DNA from: Deltaproteobacteria bacterium
GTDB taxonomy: Bacteria; Desulfobacterota; Binatia; DP-6
Direction of reading: 5' to 3'
DNA: 64,000 nt
Assembly: GCA_005888095.1 (NCBI GenBank)
Contig: VBKF01000089.1
Location: 101,898 to 165,897, forward strand
Of this stretch, positions 9,007 through 17,193 are shown one piece after another. A program made the translations under genes and the position numbers. The stretch's first letter is position 1, and the number at the start of each line of letters is the position of its first letter. Below the pieces are notes generated by a model that searched no databases, was not told the DNA's origin, and was given only the letters and a program-made list of their open reading frames with translations.

Positions 9007-9522
9007 TCACTGCCCGAGCGTCGGTGGGTCGAGGGCAACGACCCGCGCATCGATGTATTTGAGGTTGCCTCGGGACTCCGCCTTGTCGATGCGCAGGGTC
9101 GCAAAACCGCGGACGGTCCCCAGCCGCGCGTGCGCCTCGAACGCGACCACGGGTGCGACGATGACGGAGCCGGCGGGCCATTTTGCTCCGATCGCGGCAT
9201 AGGTGCGGCCGGCGCGAAGGCGGCCGAGTTTGATGACGTCGCCCGTCTGGAGGCTCGGGATGTCCGCCGGGTCCGACACGTAGCCTGCCACGGCGGAGGC
9301 GCCGGCCGACCTGAAGAAGCCGGTGAAGGCCGCGCTCGAGAGCTTCGTGGCGAGAAGCACTTCGTCGGGGGGGAGAAAGCCCTTTACCGTGCCGTTGAAG
9401 ACGTCCTCGTTGATGGCGATGGGAGCGGTCGGCTGGGCGCTCTGCGCGACAGCGGGCACAGTGGTTGCGAGGACTACCGCGATGACAAACCCACGAGCCC
9501 GTCGTATCCAATGAAGACTCAT
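9007..9522 (-). CDS. Secreted protein of the TadG C-terminal domain type, copy 2
   Basis: 171 residues. The ATG at 9522 gives a signal peptide (RGFVIAVVLATTVPAVAQS); an upstream frame exists but only overlaps the neighbour. The mature part is one domain (PIAINEDVFNGTVKGFLPPD, then AFTGFF and a final IDARVVALDP) homologous to residues 189-347 of the TadG-like protein at 7250 and roughly two-thirds identical to the protein at 10157. It contains no cysteine in the mature domain, unlike its partner. It sits between Cys-rich copy B (74 bp upstream) and copy A. Function unknown; probably an exported structural or binding domain. Confidence 0.75.
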   Translation of the reverse strand: MSLHWIRRARGFVIAVVLATTVPAVAQSAQPTAPIAINEDVFNGTVKGFLPPDEVLLATKLSSAAFTGFFRSAGASAVAGYVSDPADIPSLQTGDVIKLGRLRAGRTYAAIGAKWPAGSVIVAPVVAFEAHARLGTVRGFATLRIDKAESRGNLKYIDARVVALDPPTLGQ

Positions 9523-9596
9523 CAGTAGCTCCTTCCGCCCTGGACGGTTCCGCTCCGGGCGAGCACCACTCAGGCCGTCCCAGCAGGACAGGCGGG

Positions 9597-10100
9597 TCAC
9601 CAGGTGCAGGGGTTGTAGTAGCAGCTGCCCGTGCCGCGGTTCTCGGCCCACTTGCGGAGGACGGTGAAGTTGCAGTTCGTAGGCGCCATCACCGCGCAGC
9701 TGCCCATCGACCCGTAGACCAGCTTGCTCCACGTGCAGCAGAGGATGTTCGTGGTGCCGCACGTCGACTTCTGCGCGTGCGAGAGGACGTTGGTCTTCTG
9801 CGTCTTCGTGAGGGTGTGGGCGAGATAGAGCTGGTTGGCCACGGCGGTCACGCAGTTGACGTAGGCCGTGTGGTTGGCCCAGGCCCCGCCGGAAGCCGGC
9901 CCCTCGCACGGGCACAGGCTACAGCCCGAGGTGCTGACGAGCTCCAGGGCAGGCGTGGTCGGGCACAGGTCGAAGGCGTCGAGGACGCCGTCACAGTCGG
10001 CGTCGCCGGAGCACCCCCCGAATGCCGGGGCGGCGGCCGCGAGGGTCAGGGCGCCGACGATGACCAGGCACCAAGCGGACAGGCTTCTGAAACGGGTCAT
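9597..10100 (-). CDS. Secreted Cys-rich protein, copy B
   Basis: 167 residues, the same length as copy A, with the same signal peptide and cysteine pattern. Visible differences are few (for example TNLANQ in A and TAVANQ in B; GACSGDAGC in A and GGCSGDADC in B). Synonymous positions are also nearly all conserved, so the duplication or a gene-conversion event is recent. It lies 56 bp downstream of the secreted protein at 10157 and 74 bp upstream of the one at 9007. A leader hairpin and AGGAAAT site are shared with copy A. Confidence 0.8.
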   Translation of the reverse strand: MTRFRSLSAWCLVIVGALTLAAAAPAFGGCSGDADCDGVLDAFDLCPTTPALELVSTSGCSLCPCEGPASGGAWANHTAYVNCVTAVANQLYLAHTLTKTQKTNVLSHAQKSTCGTTNILCCTWSKLVYGSMGSCAVMAPTNCNFTVLRKWAENRGTGSCYYNPCTW

Positions 10101-10116
10101 GATCTATTTCCTTTCT

Positions 10117-10145
10117 GCGGAAGGACCGTCGAGTGTCGCTTCCGC
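10117..10145 (-). promoter_or_regulatory. Conserved leader hairpin, copy B
   Basis: GCGGAAG / CTTCCGC inverted repeat with a 15-nt loop ahead of copy B. Stem identical to copy A, loop three bases shorter and different in sequence, which favours selection on the stem. Confidence 0.45.
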
Positions 10146-10156
10146 CAACGCGCCAG

Positions 10157-10672
10157 TCACTGCGCGAGCGTCGCCGGGTCGAGAGCGACCAGCCTCGCGT
10201 CGATGAACTTGGGATTGCTTCTCGAATCCACCTCGACTATGCGCACCGTCGCGAAACCGCAGACGGTGCCCTGCTGAGCGCCCGCGTCGAACGCGACCAC
10301 GGCGGCGACGATGACGGAGCCGGCGGGCCATTTCGTTCCCATTGCGTCATACACGCTGGCCGCCGTGCTGCTCGCCAGGTTGACGGCGTCGCCGAGCTGC
10401 AGGCTCGGGATGCTCGCCGGGTCGTACACGTAGCCTGCCACGGCGGAGGCGCTGGCCGACCCGAAGAAGCCGGTGAAGGCCGCGTCGGACAGCTTCGTGT
10501 TGAGGATCAGCTCGTCGGGGGCGAGAAAGCCCTTCACCGTGCCGTTGAAGACGTCCTTGTTGATGGCGATGGGGACGGTCGGCTGGACGCTCTGGGCGGC
10601 AGCGGGCACAGCGGCTCCGAGAAGCAGCGCGACGGCAAACCCGCGAGCACGCCAAATGGAATGAACACGCAT
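10157..10672 (-). CDS. Secreted protein of the TadG C-terminal domain type, copy 1
   Basis: 171 residues from the ATG at 10672, with a signal peptide (RGFAVALLLGAAVPAAAQS). The mature domain (PIAINKDVFNGTVKGFLAPD ... IDARLVALDPATLAQ) matches copy 2 and the C-terminus of the TadG-like protein. It has one cysteine in the mature part (GTVCGFATV), absent in copy 2. It is the first gene in the array's reading direction, followed 56 bp later by Cys-rich copy B. Exported location is well supported; function is unknown. Confidence 0.75.
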   Translation of the reverse strand: MRVHSIWRARGFAVALLLGAAVPAAAQSVQPTVPIAINKDVFNGTVKGFLAPDELILNTKLSDAAFTGFFGSASASAVAGYVYDPASIPSLQLGDAVNLASSTAASVYDAMGTKWPAGSVIVAAVVAFDAGAQQGTVCGFATVRIVEVDSRSNPKFIDARLVALDPATLAQ

Positions 10673-10832
10673 CAGTGACTCCCTTCTGAAGTGGGTGGTT
10701 CGGCCCCCACGAGCAGCATTCGTACCGCCGGAGCGAGCCCGGAATTGCAGGCCTCGGCTCCTCGAAGTGTGCCGCCCATGCGCCACGAGCGTCACACAGT
10801 TGTGCCTGGCAGCGGCCCCGCCTCGGCGAGAC

Positions 10833-10935
10833 GGAATCTCCGCGCGCGCCGCGCGCGCGGCCGAGCGCAGCGAGCGGGGAGTGAGGACGGGCTCCGCCCG
10901 ACGGGGCGAGGGGCGAGAGCCCCTCGCTGATCTAG
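10833..10935 (-). repeat. Gene-end palindromic element, copy A
   Basis: Read on the reverse strand it begins CTAGATCAGCGAGGGGCTC and ends GCGCGCGGAGATTCC, with nested hairpins in between. It matches the elements at 49767-49874 and 55771-55878. The TAG in its first four bases is the stop codon of the epimerase gene at 10932. It carries a small internal deletion relative to the others (the CCCGCCGGG arm is shortened). Confidence 0.85.
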
Positions 10936-11978
10936 TACGCGCCGCGCAGCGACGGGTGCAGCGTGAGCGCCCGCTGCCGCCGCTCGCTCACGAAGCCGCG
11001 ATCGACGAGCCACGCGACCGTCCGCCGCACCACCTCCCGCGCCGGGCGCCAGGTGTAGCCCAGCTCGCGTGCGGCCTTGGTCGAGTGCATGAAGCCGTAG
11101 CGGCCGGCAAACTCGTCGGCCATGCTGCGATCCATGAGCGGTCGCGTGCCCGTGATCTTGCCCGCGAGCTCGAGCACCGTGGCGAGGGTGCGGACCACCG
11201 GCACCGGCGCCCTCAGCGCCGGCGCGCGCATGCCCGTGAACTCGGCGATCAGCTCGTAGAGCCGAAGCACGGTGACGTTCTCGCCCCCGACGATGTAGCG
11301 CTCCCCGGCGCGTCCCTTTTCGAGCGCAAGGATCGCCCCCTGCGCGACGTCCTCGACGTCGACCACCGGGAAGCCGCCGTCGAAGTAGAAGGGCATGCCG
11401 CGGTTGACGAAGTCGGCCACCTGGCGGACCGACTCCGAGAGCTTGAAGAAGCGCGGCCCGAGGATGAAGCCCGGGTTGATCGCCATGACGGGCAGGATCT
11501 CCCGTGCGCCGATCGCGAACGCTTCCTTCTCGGCCGCCACCTTGCCGCGGAAGTAGTGGGTGTGCGGCGTGGCGGTGTGGTAGGTCTCGTCGAGGATCAC
11601 GTCGGGCGAGTCGGTGAAGCCGATCGTCCCGCCGGTGCTGACGTAGAGCACCTTCTCGACGCCGGCGCGGGCTGCGGCGCCGACGACGTTGCGTGTCCCC
11701 TCCACGCTGGCCGCGATGATGTCGCGCTCGGGGTCGCGCGACCACATGAGGAAGCCCGCGGCGGTGTGGTAGACGCGCCCGCAGCCGGCGACGGCGCGGG
11801 CCGTCGCCTCGGCGTCACGGACGTCGCCGTGCACGACCTCGACGTCGAGGCCGGCGAGTGCCGCCGGGTCGGCGCTGGCGCGGACCATGGCGCGCACGCG
11901 TTCGCCGCGCGCGAGGAGCAGCCGGCAGAGGTTGTTGCCGACGTGGCCGTTGGCGCCGGTGACGAGCGTGGGCTGCAT
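10932..11978 (-). CDS. Extended SDR NAD-dependent epimerase/reductase (HpnA/DFR-like)
   Basis: 348 residues from the ATG at 11978. The Rossmann glycine motif is TGANGHVG at the N-terminus and the catalytic YxxxK is YFRGK. The pattern of VVHGDVRDAEA, YHTAAGF and NVVGAAARAGVEKVLYVST fits the dihydroflavonol-reductase-like extended SDRs that include hopanoid-associated HpnA. It should reduce or epimerise a sugar- or lipid-linked substrate using NAD(P)H; the substrate is not predictable. The stop codon is donated by a dispersed palindromic repeat. No hpn genes are adjacent, so I do not assign hpnA. Confidence 0.85.
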   Translation of the reverse strand: MQPTLVTGANGHVGNNLCRLLLARGERVRAMVRASADPAALAGLDVEVVHGDVRDAEATARAVAGCGRVYHTAAGFLMWSRDPERDIIAASVEGTRNVVGAAARAGVEKVLYVSTGGTIGFTDSPDVILDETYHTATPHTHYFRGKVAAEKEAFAIGAREILPVMAINPGFILGPRFFKLSESVRQVADFVNRGMPFYFDGGFPVVDVEDVAQGAILALEKGRAGERYIVGGENVTVLRLYELIAEFTGMRAPALRAPVPVVRTLATVLELAGKITGTRPLMDRSMADEFAGRYGFMHSTKAARELGYTWRPAREVVRRTVAWLVDRGFVSERRQRALTLHPSLRGAY

Positions 11979-12310
11979 GCGCCCGCCTCTACCTCGCCCG
12001 ACTCGCCGTCGCCAGGGGGTGCAGCTGATTTCTTCTTTGCTCTCACGGCCACCGCGAGGGCGCGGGTCCGGGGGTGGCTCCCTCGAGTTCTGGCACCCCG
12101 GATGCCCCCTCGAGCGGCTCGGGAGTCCCCGCGGCGCGCGGCAGCCGCTTGCAGGCCTTTCGGGCGGGTCCGGACTGCACCCGCGCACGCTTTGCCGGAT
12201 TGCGGCATGACGGACAGGACGGGCGTCGGTCATCGTTTCAGCGACCGGGGGCATAGAGTTTGCTGTGCCGGCGGTGGTTGGAAACGACGCGATCCATAGG
12301 TGCGCGGCCC
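11979..12310. other. Divergent intergenic region, about 330 bp
   Basis: Separates the epimerase from the 38-repeat protein gene and should contain promoters for both. A T-rich stretch (TTTCTTCTTTG near 12030) stands out in otherwise GC-rich DNA. No clear promoter boxes or small genes seen. Confidence 0.4.
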
Positions 12311-15300
12311 ATGGCCCTGCTGGTCCTGGCCCTGGCGTCCGTCCTCATACCGACAGCGGCCAGCGCGCTCGTCTGCGGCGACGGTATCCTCGATCTGCTC
12401 GAGGAGTGCGATCTGGGAGCGGCGAACGGGGCGAGCGACTCCTGCTGCACGTCGAGCTGCATGTTCCGCCCGGCAGGAGAGGCCTGTCGGCCCGCCGCAG
12501 GCGCGTGCGACGCCGTCGAGAGCTGCACCGGACTGGCGGATGTGTGTCCGCCCGATCTCAAGAGCATCGGGGTCTGCCGTCCCGCGGCCGACGTGTGCGA
12601 CGTCGCGGAGCTCTGCGACGGGGTGAGCAACGACTGCCCGCCCGACGACTTCGCGCCGTCGATCGTGGTGTGTCGTCCTTCGGCCGGGGCCTGCGATCCA
12701 GCCGAGAGCTGCACCGGAGCCGGTCCGAGCTGCCCGGCGGACACGAAGAGCACGGCGGTCTGCCGTCCCGCGGCCGACGCGTGCGACGTCGCGGAGAGCT
12801 GCGACGGGGTGAGCAACGACTGCCCGCCCGACGACGTCGCGCCGTCGGGCACCGTGTGCCGGCCGTCGGCGGGCGTCTGCGATCCGGCCGAGAGCTGTAC
12901 GGGGACGAGCCCCTCGTGTCCCGCCGATGCCAAGAGCACGGCGGTCTGCCGCCCGTCGGCAGGCGCCTGCGACGTCGCCGAGAGCTGCGACGGGCAGGGG
13001 AACGACTGTCCCGTCGACGACTTCGTCGCCGCCGGGACCGTCTGCCGCCCCTCCGTCGGCGGCTGCGACCCACCTGAGACGTGCACCGGCGTCAACGCCC
13101 TCTGCCCGCCGGACGTGAAGAGCAGCGGCGTCTGCCGCCCGGCCGTCGGGCCCTGCGACGTCGCCGAGCTGTGCGACGGGCTCACCGATACCTGCCCGCC
13201 CGATGCCTTGGTGCCCGCCGGGATCGAGTGCCGTCCCTCGGCCGGTGTTTGCGATCCCGCGGAAACGTGCAGCGGCACGAGCGCCTTCTGTCCCGGCAAC
13301 GCGAAGAGCACGGCGGCCTGCCGCCCGTCGGCGGGCGCGTGCGACGTCGCCGAGAGCTGCGACGGCATCGGGAATGACTGCCCGCCCGACGACTTCGCGC
13401 CAGCGGGTACGCTGTGCCGGCCGTTGGCGGGCGTCTGCGACCTGGCCGAGAGCTGCACGGGAAGCAGCCCGGCCTGTCCGCCCGACGCCAAGAGCACGGC
13501 CGCCTGTCGCCCCTCGGCGGGCCCGTGCGACGTCGCCGAGAGCTGCGATGGGCAGGGGAACGACTGCCCGGCCGACGACTTCGTCGCCGCGGGCACCGTC
13601 TGTCGGGCCTCGGTCGGCGGCTGCGATCCACCGGAGACGTGCAGCGGCACGAACGCCCTCTGCCCGCCGGACGTGAAGAGCAGCGGGGTCTGCCGCCCGG
13701 CCGTCGGGCCCTGCGACGTCGCCGAGCTGTGCGACGGCGTCACCGACACCTGCCCGCCCGACACCTTCGTGCCCGCAGGGCTGGAGTGCCGTCCCGCCCT
13801 CGGCCCCTGCGACGTGCCGGAGACGTGCAGCGGCACGAGCGGCACGTGCCCGGCCGACGCCTTCGTGCCCGCCGGGACCGAGTGCCGCCCCGCGCTCGGC
13901 GTCTGCGACGTGGCGGAGACCTGCACCGGCACGAGCGCCGCGTGCCCGCCCAACGCCCTGGCGCCGGCAGGGATCGAGTGCCGTCCCGCGCTGGGCGCCT
14001 GCGACGTGGCGGAGACCTGCAACGGCTTGAGCGCCACCTGCCCGGCCGACACCGTGTTGCCCGCAGGAACCCTGTGCCGTCCCCCGGTGGGCGCGTGCGA
14101 CGTGGCGGAGACCTGCGCGGGCACGAGCGCCGCGTGCCCGCCGGACGCCTTCGTGGCCGCGGGGACCGAGTGCCGTCCCTCACTCGGCGTCTGCGACGTG
14201 GCGGAGACGTGCTCGGGCTCGAGCGGCGCATGCCCACCCGATGCCTTCGTGGCCGCGGGAACCGTCTGTCGCGCGTCGGCGGGCGGTTGCGACGTGGCGG
14301 AGACGTGCACGGGCTCGGGTGCCGCATGTCCGCCCGACACCCTCGTCACCGCGGGGAGCGTGTGCCGCCCCGCGGTGGGTCCTTGCGACGTGGCGGAGAC
14401 GTGCACCGGCGCGGGCGGCACGTGCCCGCCCGACGCCTTCGTGGCCGCGGGCACGCTCTGCCGCGCCGCGGCGGGCCTCTGCGACGTGGCGGAAACCTGC
14501 ACCGGCACGAGCGGCACGTGTCCGGGCGACACCTTCGTGCCGCCGGGGACCGTCTGCCGTCCGGCGGTAGGCCTCTGCGACGCGGCCGAGACGTGCACGG
14601 GCGCGAGCCCCGCGTGCCCGGTCGACGCCCTCGCGACCGCGGGCACCGTGTGCCGTCCGGCGGCGGGAATCTGCGACACGGCCGAGACGTGCGCCGGGAC
14701 GACCACCACCTGCCCCGCCGACGCCTTCGTGGCGGCGGGGACCGTGTGCCGCACGGCCGTGGGCACCTGCGACGTGGCGGAGACGTGCACCGGCGCCAGC
14801 GCCGCCTGTCCGCCCGACACCTTCGTGGCCGGAGCGACCGTCTGCCGTCCCTCGGCGGGCGTCTGCGACGTGACCGAGACGTGCACGGGCACGAACGGCA
14901 CCTGTCCGCCCGACGCGTTCGTGGCCGCGGGGACCGTCTGCCGTCCCTCGGTCGGCGTCTGCGATGTTGCGGAGACGTGCACGGGCACGACCGGCACCTG
15001 TCCCCCAGACCTCCTGGCGCCCGCCGGGAGCGAGTGCCGCCCCTCGGTGGCCCCTTGCGACGCGGCGGAGACGTGCACGGGCACGGGCACCACGTGTCCC
15101 CCCGACGCCATGGCGGTCGCCGGGACCGTCTGCCGTCCCCCGGTAGGCCCCTGCGACGCGGCCGAGAGGTGCAACGGCATCACCACCACGTGCCCCCCCG
15201 ATGCCCTGGCTCCCGCAGGGTTCGTGTGCCGCGCGCCGGCAGGCGCTTGTGACGTGGCGGAGACGTGCACGGGTACGAGCATCACGTGCCCGCCCGACGC

Positions 15301-16744
15301 GCTGCGGCCTGCGGGCGCCGTCTGTCGCGCGTCGCTCGGGCCCTGCGACGTGGCCGAGACCTGCGCCGGCACGAGCGCCACGTGCCCGCCGGATGCCTTC
15401 CAGCCGGCCGCCACCGTGTGCCGTCCCGCGGCAGGCGCCTGCGACGTGGCCGAGAACTGCACGGGCACGAGCGCCCTCTGCCCGGCCGATGCCTTCGTCG
15501 CCGGCGGGACCCTGTGCCGGGCGGCGGCGGGCGTCTGCGACGTGGCGGAGACGTGCACGGGCACGAGCCCCGGATGCCCGACCGACGGCTTCAGCCAGAC
15601 GAATGCGGTGTGTCGGCCATCGACGGGACCTTGCGACCCGGCCGAAGCCTGCACCGGAAGCAGCGCCCTCTGTCCGCCCGATGCCTTGAGCGCGGCGGAC
15701 ACGGTCTGCCGCCCGTCGGCAGCCCCCTGTGATGCGGCGGAGCGCTGTACGGGCACCAGCGCTGCCTGCCCGCCCGACGCGCTCAGTCCGGCGGGCACGG
15801 TTTGCCGTCCGGCCACGGGGGCCTGCGATGTCGCCGAAACCTGCACCGGGACGAGCGGCGCGTGCCCGTCGGACGTCAAGGTTCCGGGCGGGACGGTCTG
15901 TCGTCCAGCGGCCGGCGTCTGCGACGTCGCGGAAGTCTGTGACGGCACGAGCGGGAGCTGCCCGTTCGATCGGGTGTTCACCTCGGCCGTGCAGTGCCGG
16001 GCGGCGGCCGGCGGCTGCGACGTGGCCGAGTTCTGCACCGGGACCGGGCCGACCTGCCCCCCGGACAGCACCGGCGACCTCGACGGGGACGGCGTCTGCG
16101 ATGCGCAGGACAATTGCCTCGCCACCGCGAACCCCGACCAGAGCGACCGCGACGGGAACGGCGTCGGCGACGCCTGCGAGCCGTGCACCAACGTCGCCGG
16201 CGTCTTCATGACCAACGTGCGGATGGTCATCGGCAGGCTCAACACCCCTCCGGGCGACGACAAGCTCCTCTTCCAGGGCGAGATGGTCATACCGTTCCCG
16301 TATTCTCCGCCGCTCGACCCGGTGGCGAACGGCGTCCGCGTGCTCGTCAACGATGCCACGGGGGCCACCGTCGTGGACGCGACCATCCCGGGTGGCGCGT
16401 TCGACGCGGCCACCGGCGTCGGCTGGGCCGCGGATGGAACGGGGACGGCCTGGAGGTACAAGAACACGGGCGCAGCCGTCCCCCCGATCGGCGGCATCAA
16501 GCGGATCCTGCTGAGAGACGTCTCGAATGCGGTCGGCAACCGGACCCCGGGGCACCTCAAGTTCGTCGTGATGGGCAGGAGCGGCAGCTATCAGATGGAC
16601 CGCGCGGGGATGCCCATCCAGGCGACCCTGGTGCTCGATCCCCCGACCGCCGCGAGCGGAGAGTGCGGCGAGGCGGTCTTCCCGGGACCGCCGCGGGCCA
16701 GCTGCTCGTTCAACAGCGTGGGGAGTACTTTGCGCTGTCTGTGA
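12311..16744 (+). CDS. Giant secreted Cys-rich protein with 38 disintegrin-like repeats
   Basis: 1477 residues from the ATG at 12311, which gives a signal peptide (MALLVLALASVLIPTAASA); an in-frame ATG at 12260 would bury it. After a short Cys segment come 38 repeats of 30 or 32 residues with the consensus CRPSAGVCDVAETCTGTS, then CPPDAFVAAGTV. Each has four cysteines (C-x6-C-x5-C-x6-C). The motif closely resembles part of eukaryotic ADAM/snake-venom disintegrin domains (CDLPExCxGxSxxCPPD). The array ends in a TSP3-type calcium motif (DRDGNGVGDACEPC) and a C-terminal domain of about 180 residues, probably beta-rich. It is probably a rigid, disulphide-stapled, extracellular rod. Adhesion or a structural role is inference. 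Confidence 0.85.
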   Translation: MALLVLALASVLIPTAASALVCGDGILDLLEECDLGAANGASDSCCTSSCMFRPAGEACRPAAGACDAVESCTGLADVCPPDLKSIGVCRPAADVCDVAELCDGVSNDCPPDDFAPSIVVCRPSAGACDPAESCTGAGPSCPADTKSTAVCRPAADACDVAESCDGVSNDCPPDDVAPSGTVCRPSAGVCDPAESCTGTSPSCPADAKSTAVCRPSAGACDVAESCDGQGNDCPVDDFVAAGTVCRPSVGGCDPPETCTGVNALCPPDVKSSGVCRPAVGPCDVAELCDGLTDTCPPDALVPAGIECRPSAGVCDPAETCSGTSAFCPGNAKSTAACRPSAGACDVAESCDGIGNDCPPDDFAPAGTLCRPLAGVCDLAESCTGSSPACPPDAKSTAACRPSAGPCDVAESCDGQGNDCPADDFVAAGTVCRASVGGCDPPETCSGTNALCPPDVKSSGVCRPAVGPCDVAELCDGVTDTCPPDTFVPAGLECRPALGPCDVPETCSGTSGTCPADAFVPAGTECRPALGVCDVAETCTGTSAACPPNALAPAGIECRPALGACDVAETCNGLSATCPADTVLPAGTLCRPPVGACDVAETCAGTSAACPPDAFVAAGTECRPSLGVCDVAETCSGSSGACPPDAFVAAGTVCRASAGGCDVAETCTGSGAACPPDTLVTAGSVCRPAVGPCDVAETCTGAGGTCPPDAFVAAGTLCRAAAGLCDVAETCTGTSGTCPGDTFVPPGTVCRPAVGLCDAAETCTGASPACPVDALATAGTVCRPAAGICDTAETCAGTTTTCPADAFVAAGTVCRTAVGTCDVAETCTGASAACPPDTFVAGATVCRPSAGVCDVTETCTGTNGTCPPDAFVAAGTVCRPSVGVCDVAETCTGTTGTCPPDLLAPAGSECRPSVAPCDAAETCTGTGTTCPPDAMAVAGTVCRPPVGPCDAAERCNGITTTCPPDALAPAGFVCRAPAGACDVAETCTGTSITCPPDALRPAGAVCRASLGPCDVAETCAGTSATCPPDAFQPAATVCRPAAGACDVAENCTGTSALCPADAFVAGGTLCRAAAGVCDVAETCTGTSPGCPTDGFSQTNAVCRPSTGPCDPAEACTGSSALCPPDALSAADTVCRPSAAPCDAAERCTGTSAACPPDALSPAGTVCRPATGACDVAETCTGTSGACPSDVKVPGGTVCRPAAGVCDVAEVCDGTSGSCPFDRVFTSAVQCRAAAGGCDVAEFCTGTGPTCPPDSTGDLDGDGVCDAQDNCLATANPDQSDRDGNGVGDACEPCTNVAGVFMTNVRMVIGRLNTPPGDDKLLFQGEMVIPFPYSPPLDPVANGVRVLVNDATGATVVDATIPGGAFDAATGVGWAADGTGTAWRYKNTGAAVPPIGGIKRILLRDVSNAVGNRTPGHLKFVVMGRSGSYQMDRAGMPIQATLVLDPPTAASGECGEAVFPGPPRASCSFNSVGSTLRCL
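12485..16069 (+). repeat. Array of 38 coding tandem repeats (90 or 96 bp)
   Basis: Units 1-14 alternate strictly between 30 and 32 codons; units 15-37 are all 32. The four-unit blocks 12857-13228 (units 5-8) and 13415-13786 (units 11-14) are near-copies, showing higher-order duplication. Confidence 0.9.
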
Positions 16745-17193
16745 ACGACCGGGTAGCTAGCTGATCCGCTGTCTTACCACCTCGTCGCCGGTCCGCGCTC
16801 CCTGATCGCGTGGTCAGCTCCACGCTGCCGCAGCGTACCCGTGCAGGCTGGTCGTGTTCCCACCCCTCGTCCGCCTCGGGACGGGTCGCGCGCTCGACTG
16901 CGACCGAACCGGCGGGATTCCCGTAGCCGGGTCGGCACCGAGGAGCCGCGACCCTCACGTGCCGGTGCCGAGGTGAGCGCCTCCCGGGCGGCGGTCGCCC
17001 CGGGTCCGCCCCCTTGCGTGGCTGCGGACCTTGCACCCGCGCGATGGGGGCGAAGACCATAGTCTGGTCCCTGTGCAAGCCCGCAGGCAAAAGGTCCAGT
17101 CGCGAAACACCGCATCCGCGGGCACTTCGCTGCGCGGGTCACGGGCGGGGGGCAGCGCCCCCCGGGGTATGCTTCCTGCTTGGTCGCAGTTGC
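16745..17193. other. Intergenic region, about 450 bp
   Basis: Lies between the 38-repeat gene and the beta-propeller/Cys-repeat gene, both rightward. Expected to contain a terminator and promoter; no T-tract hairpin or convincing promoter boxes seen, and no supportable small ORF. Confidence 0.4.

Larger units (their letters stand above)
8323..10672 (-). repeat. Tandem two-gene duplication (secreted domain + Cys-rich protein)
   Basis: In transcription order: secreted domain (10672-10157), Cys-rich B (10100-9597), secreted domain (9522-9007), Cys-rich A (8826-8323), then the TadG-like gene. The two-gene unit is present twice, including leader sequence of the Cys-rich gene. Confidence 0.85.

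Noticed and set aside
12485..16069. CRISPR-like tandem periodicity
   Set aside because: Repeats are 90-96 bp, imperfect, in frame, and have no unique spacers; they are coding repeats.
12238..16560. 1440-residue open frame on the reverse strand across the 38-repeat gene
   Set aside because: It is the antisense image of the Cys repeats: no signal peptide, no recognisable domain, and its periodicity follows the forward gene exactly. Stop codons are scarce on all frames in this GC-rich DNA.
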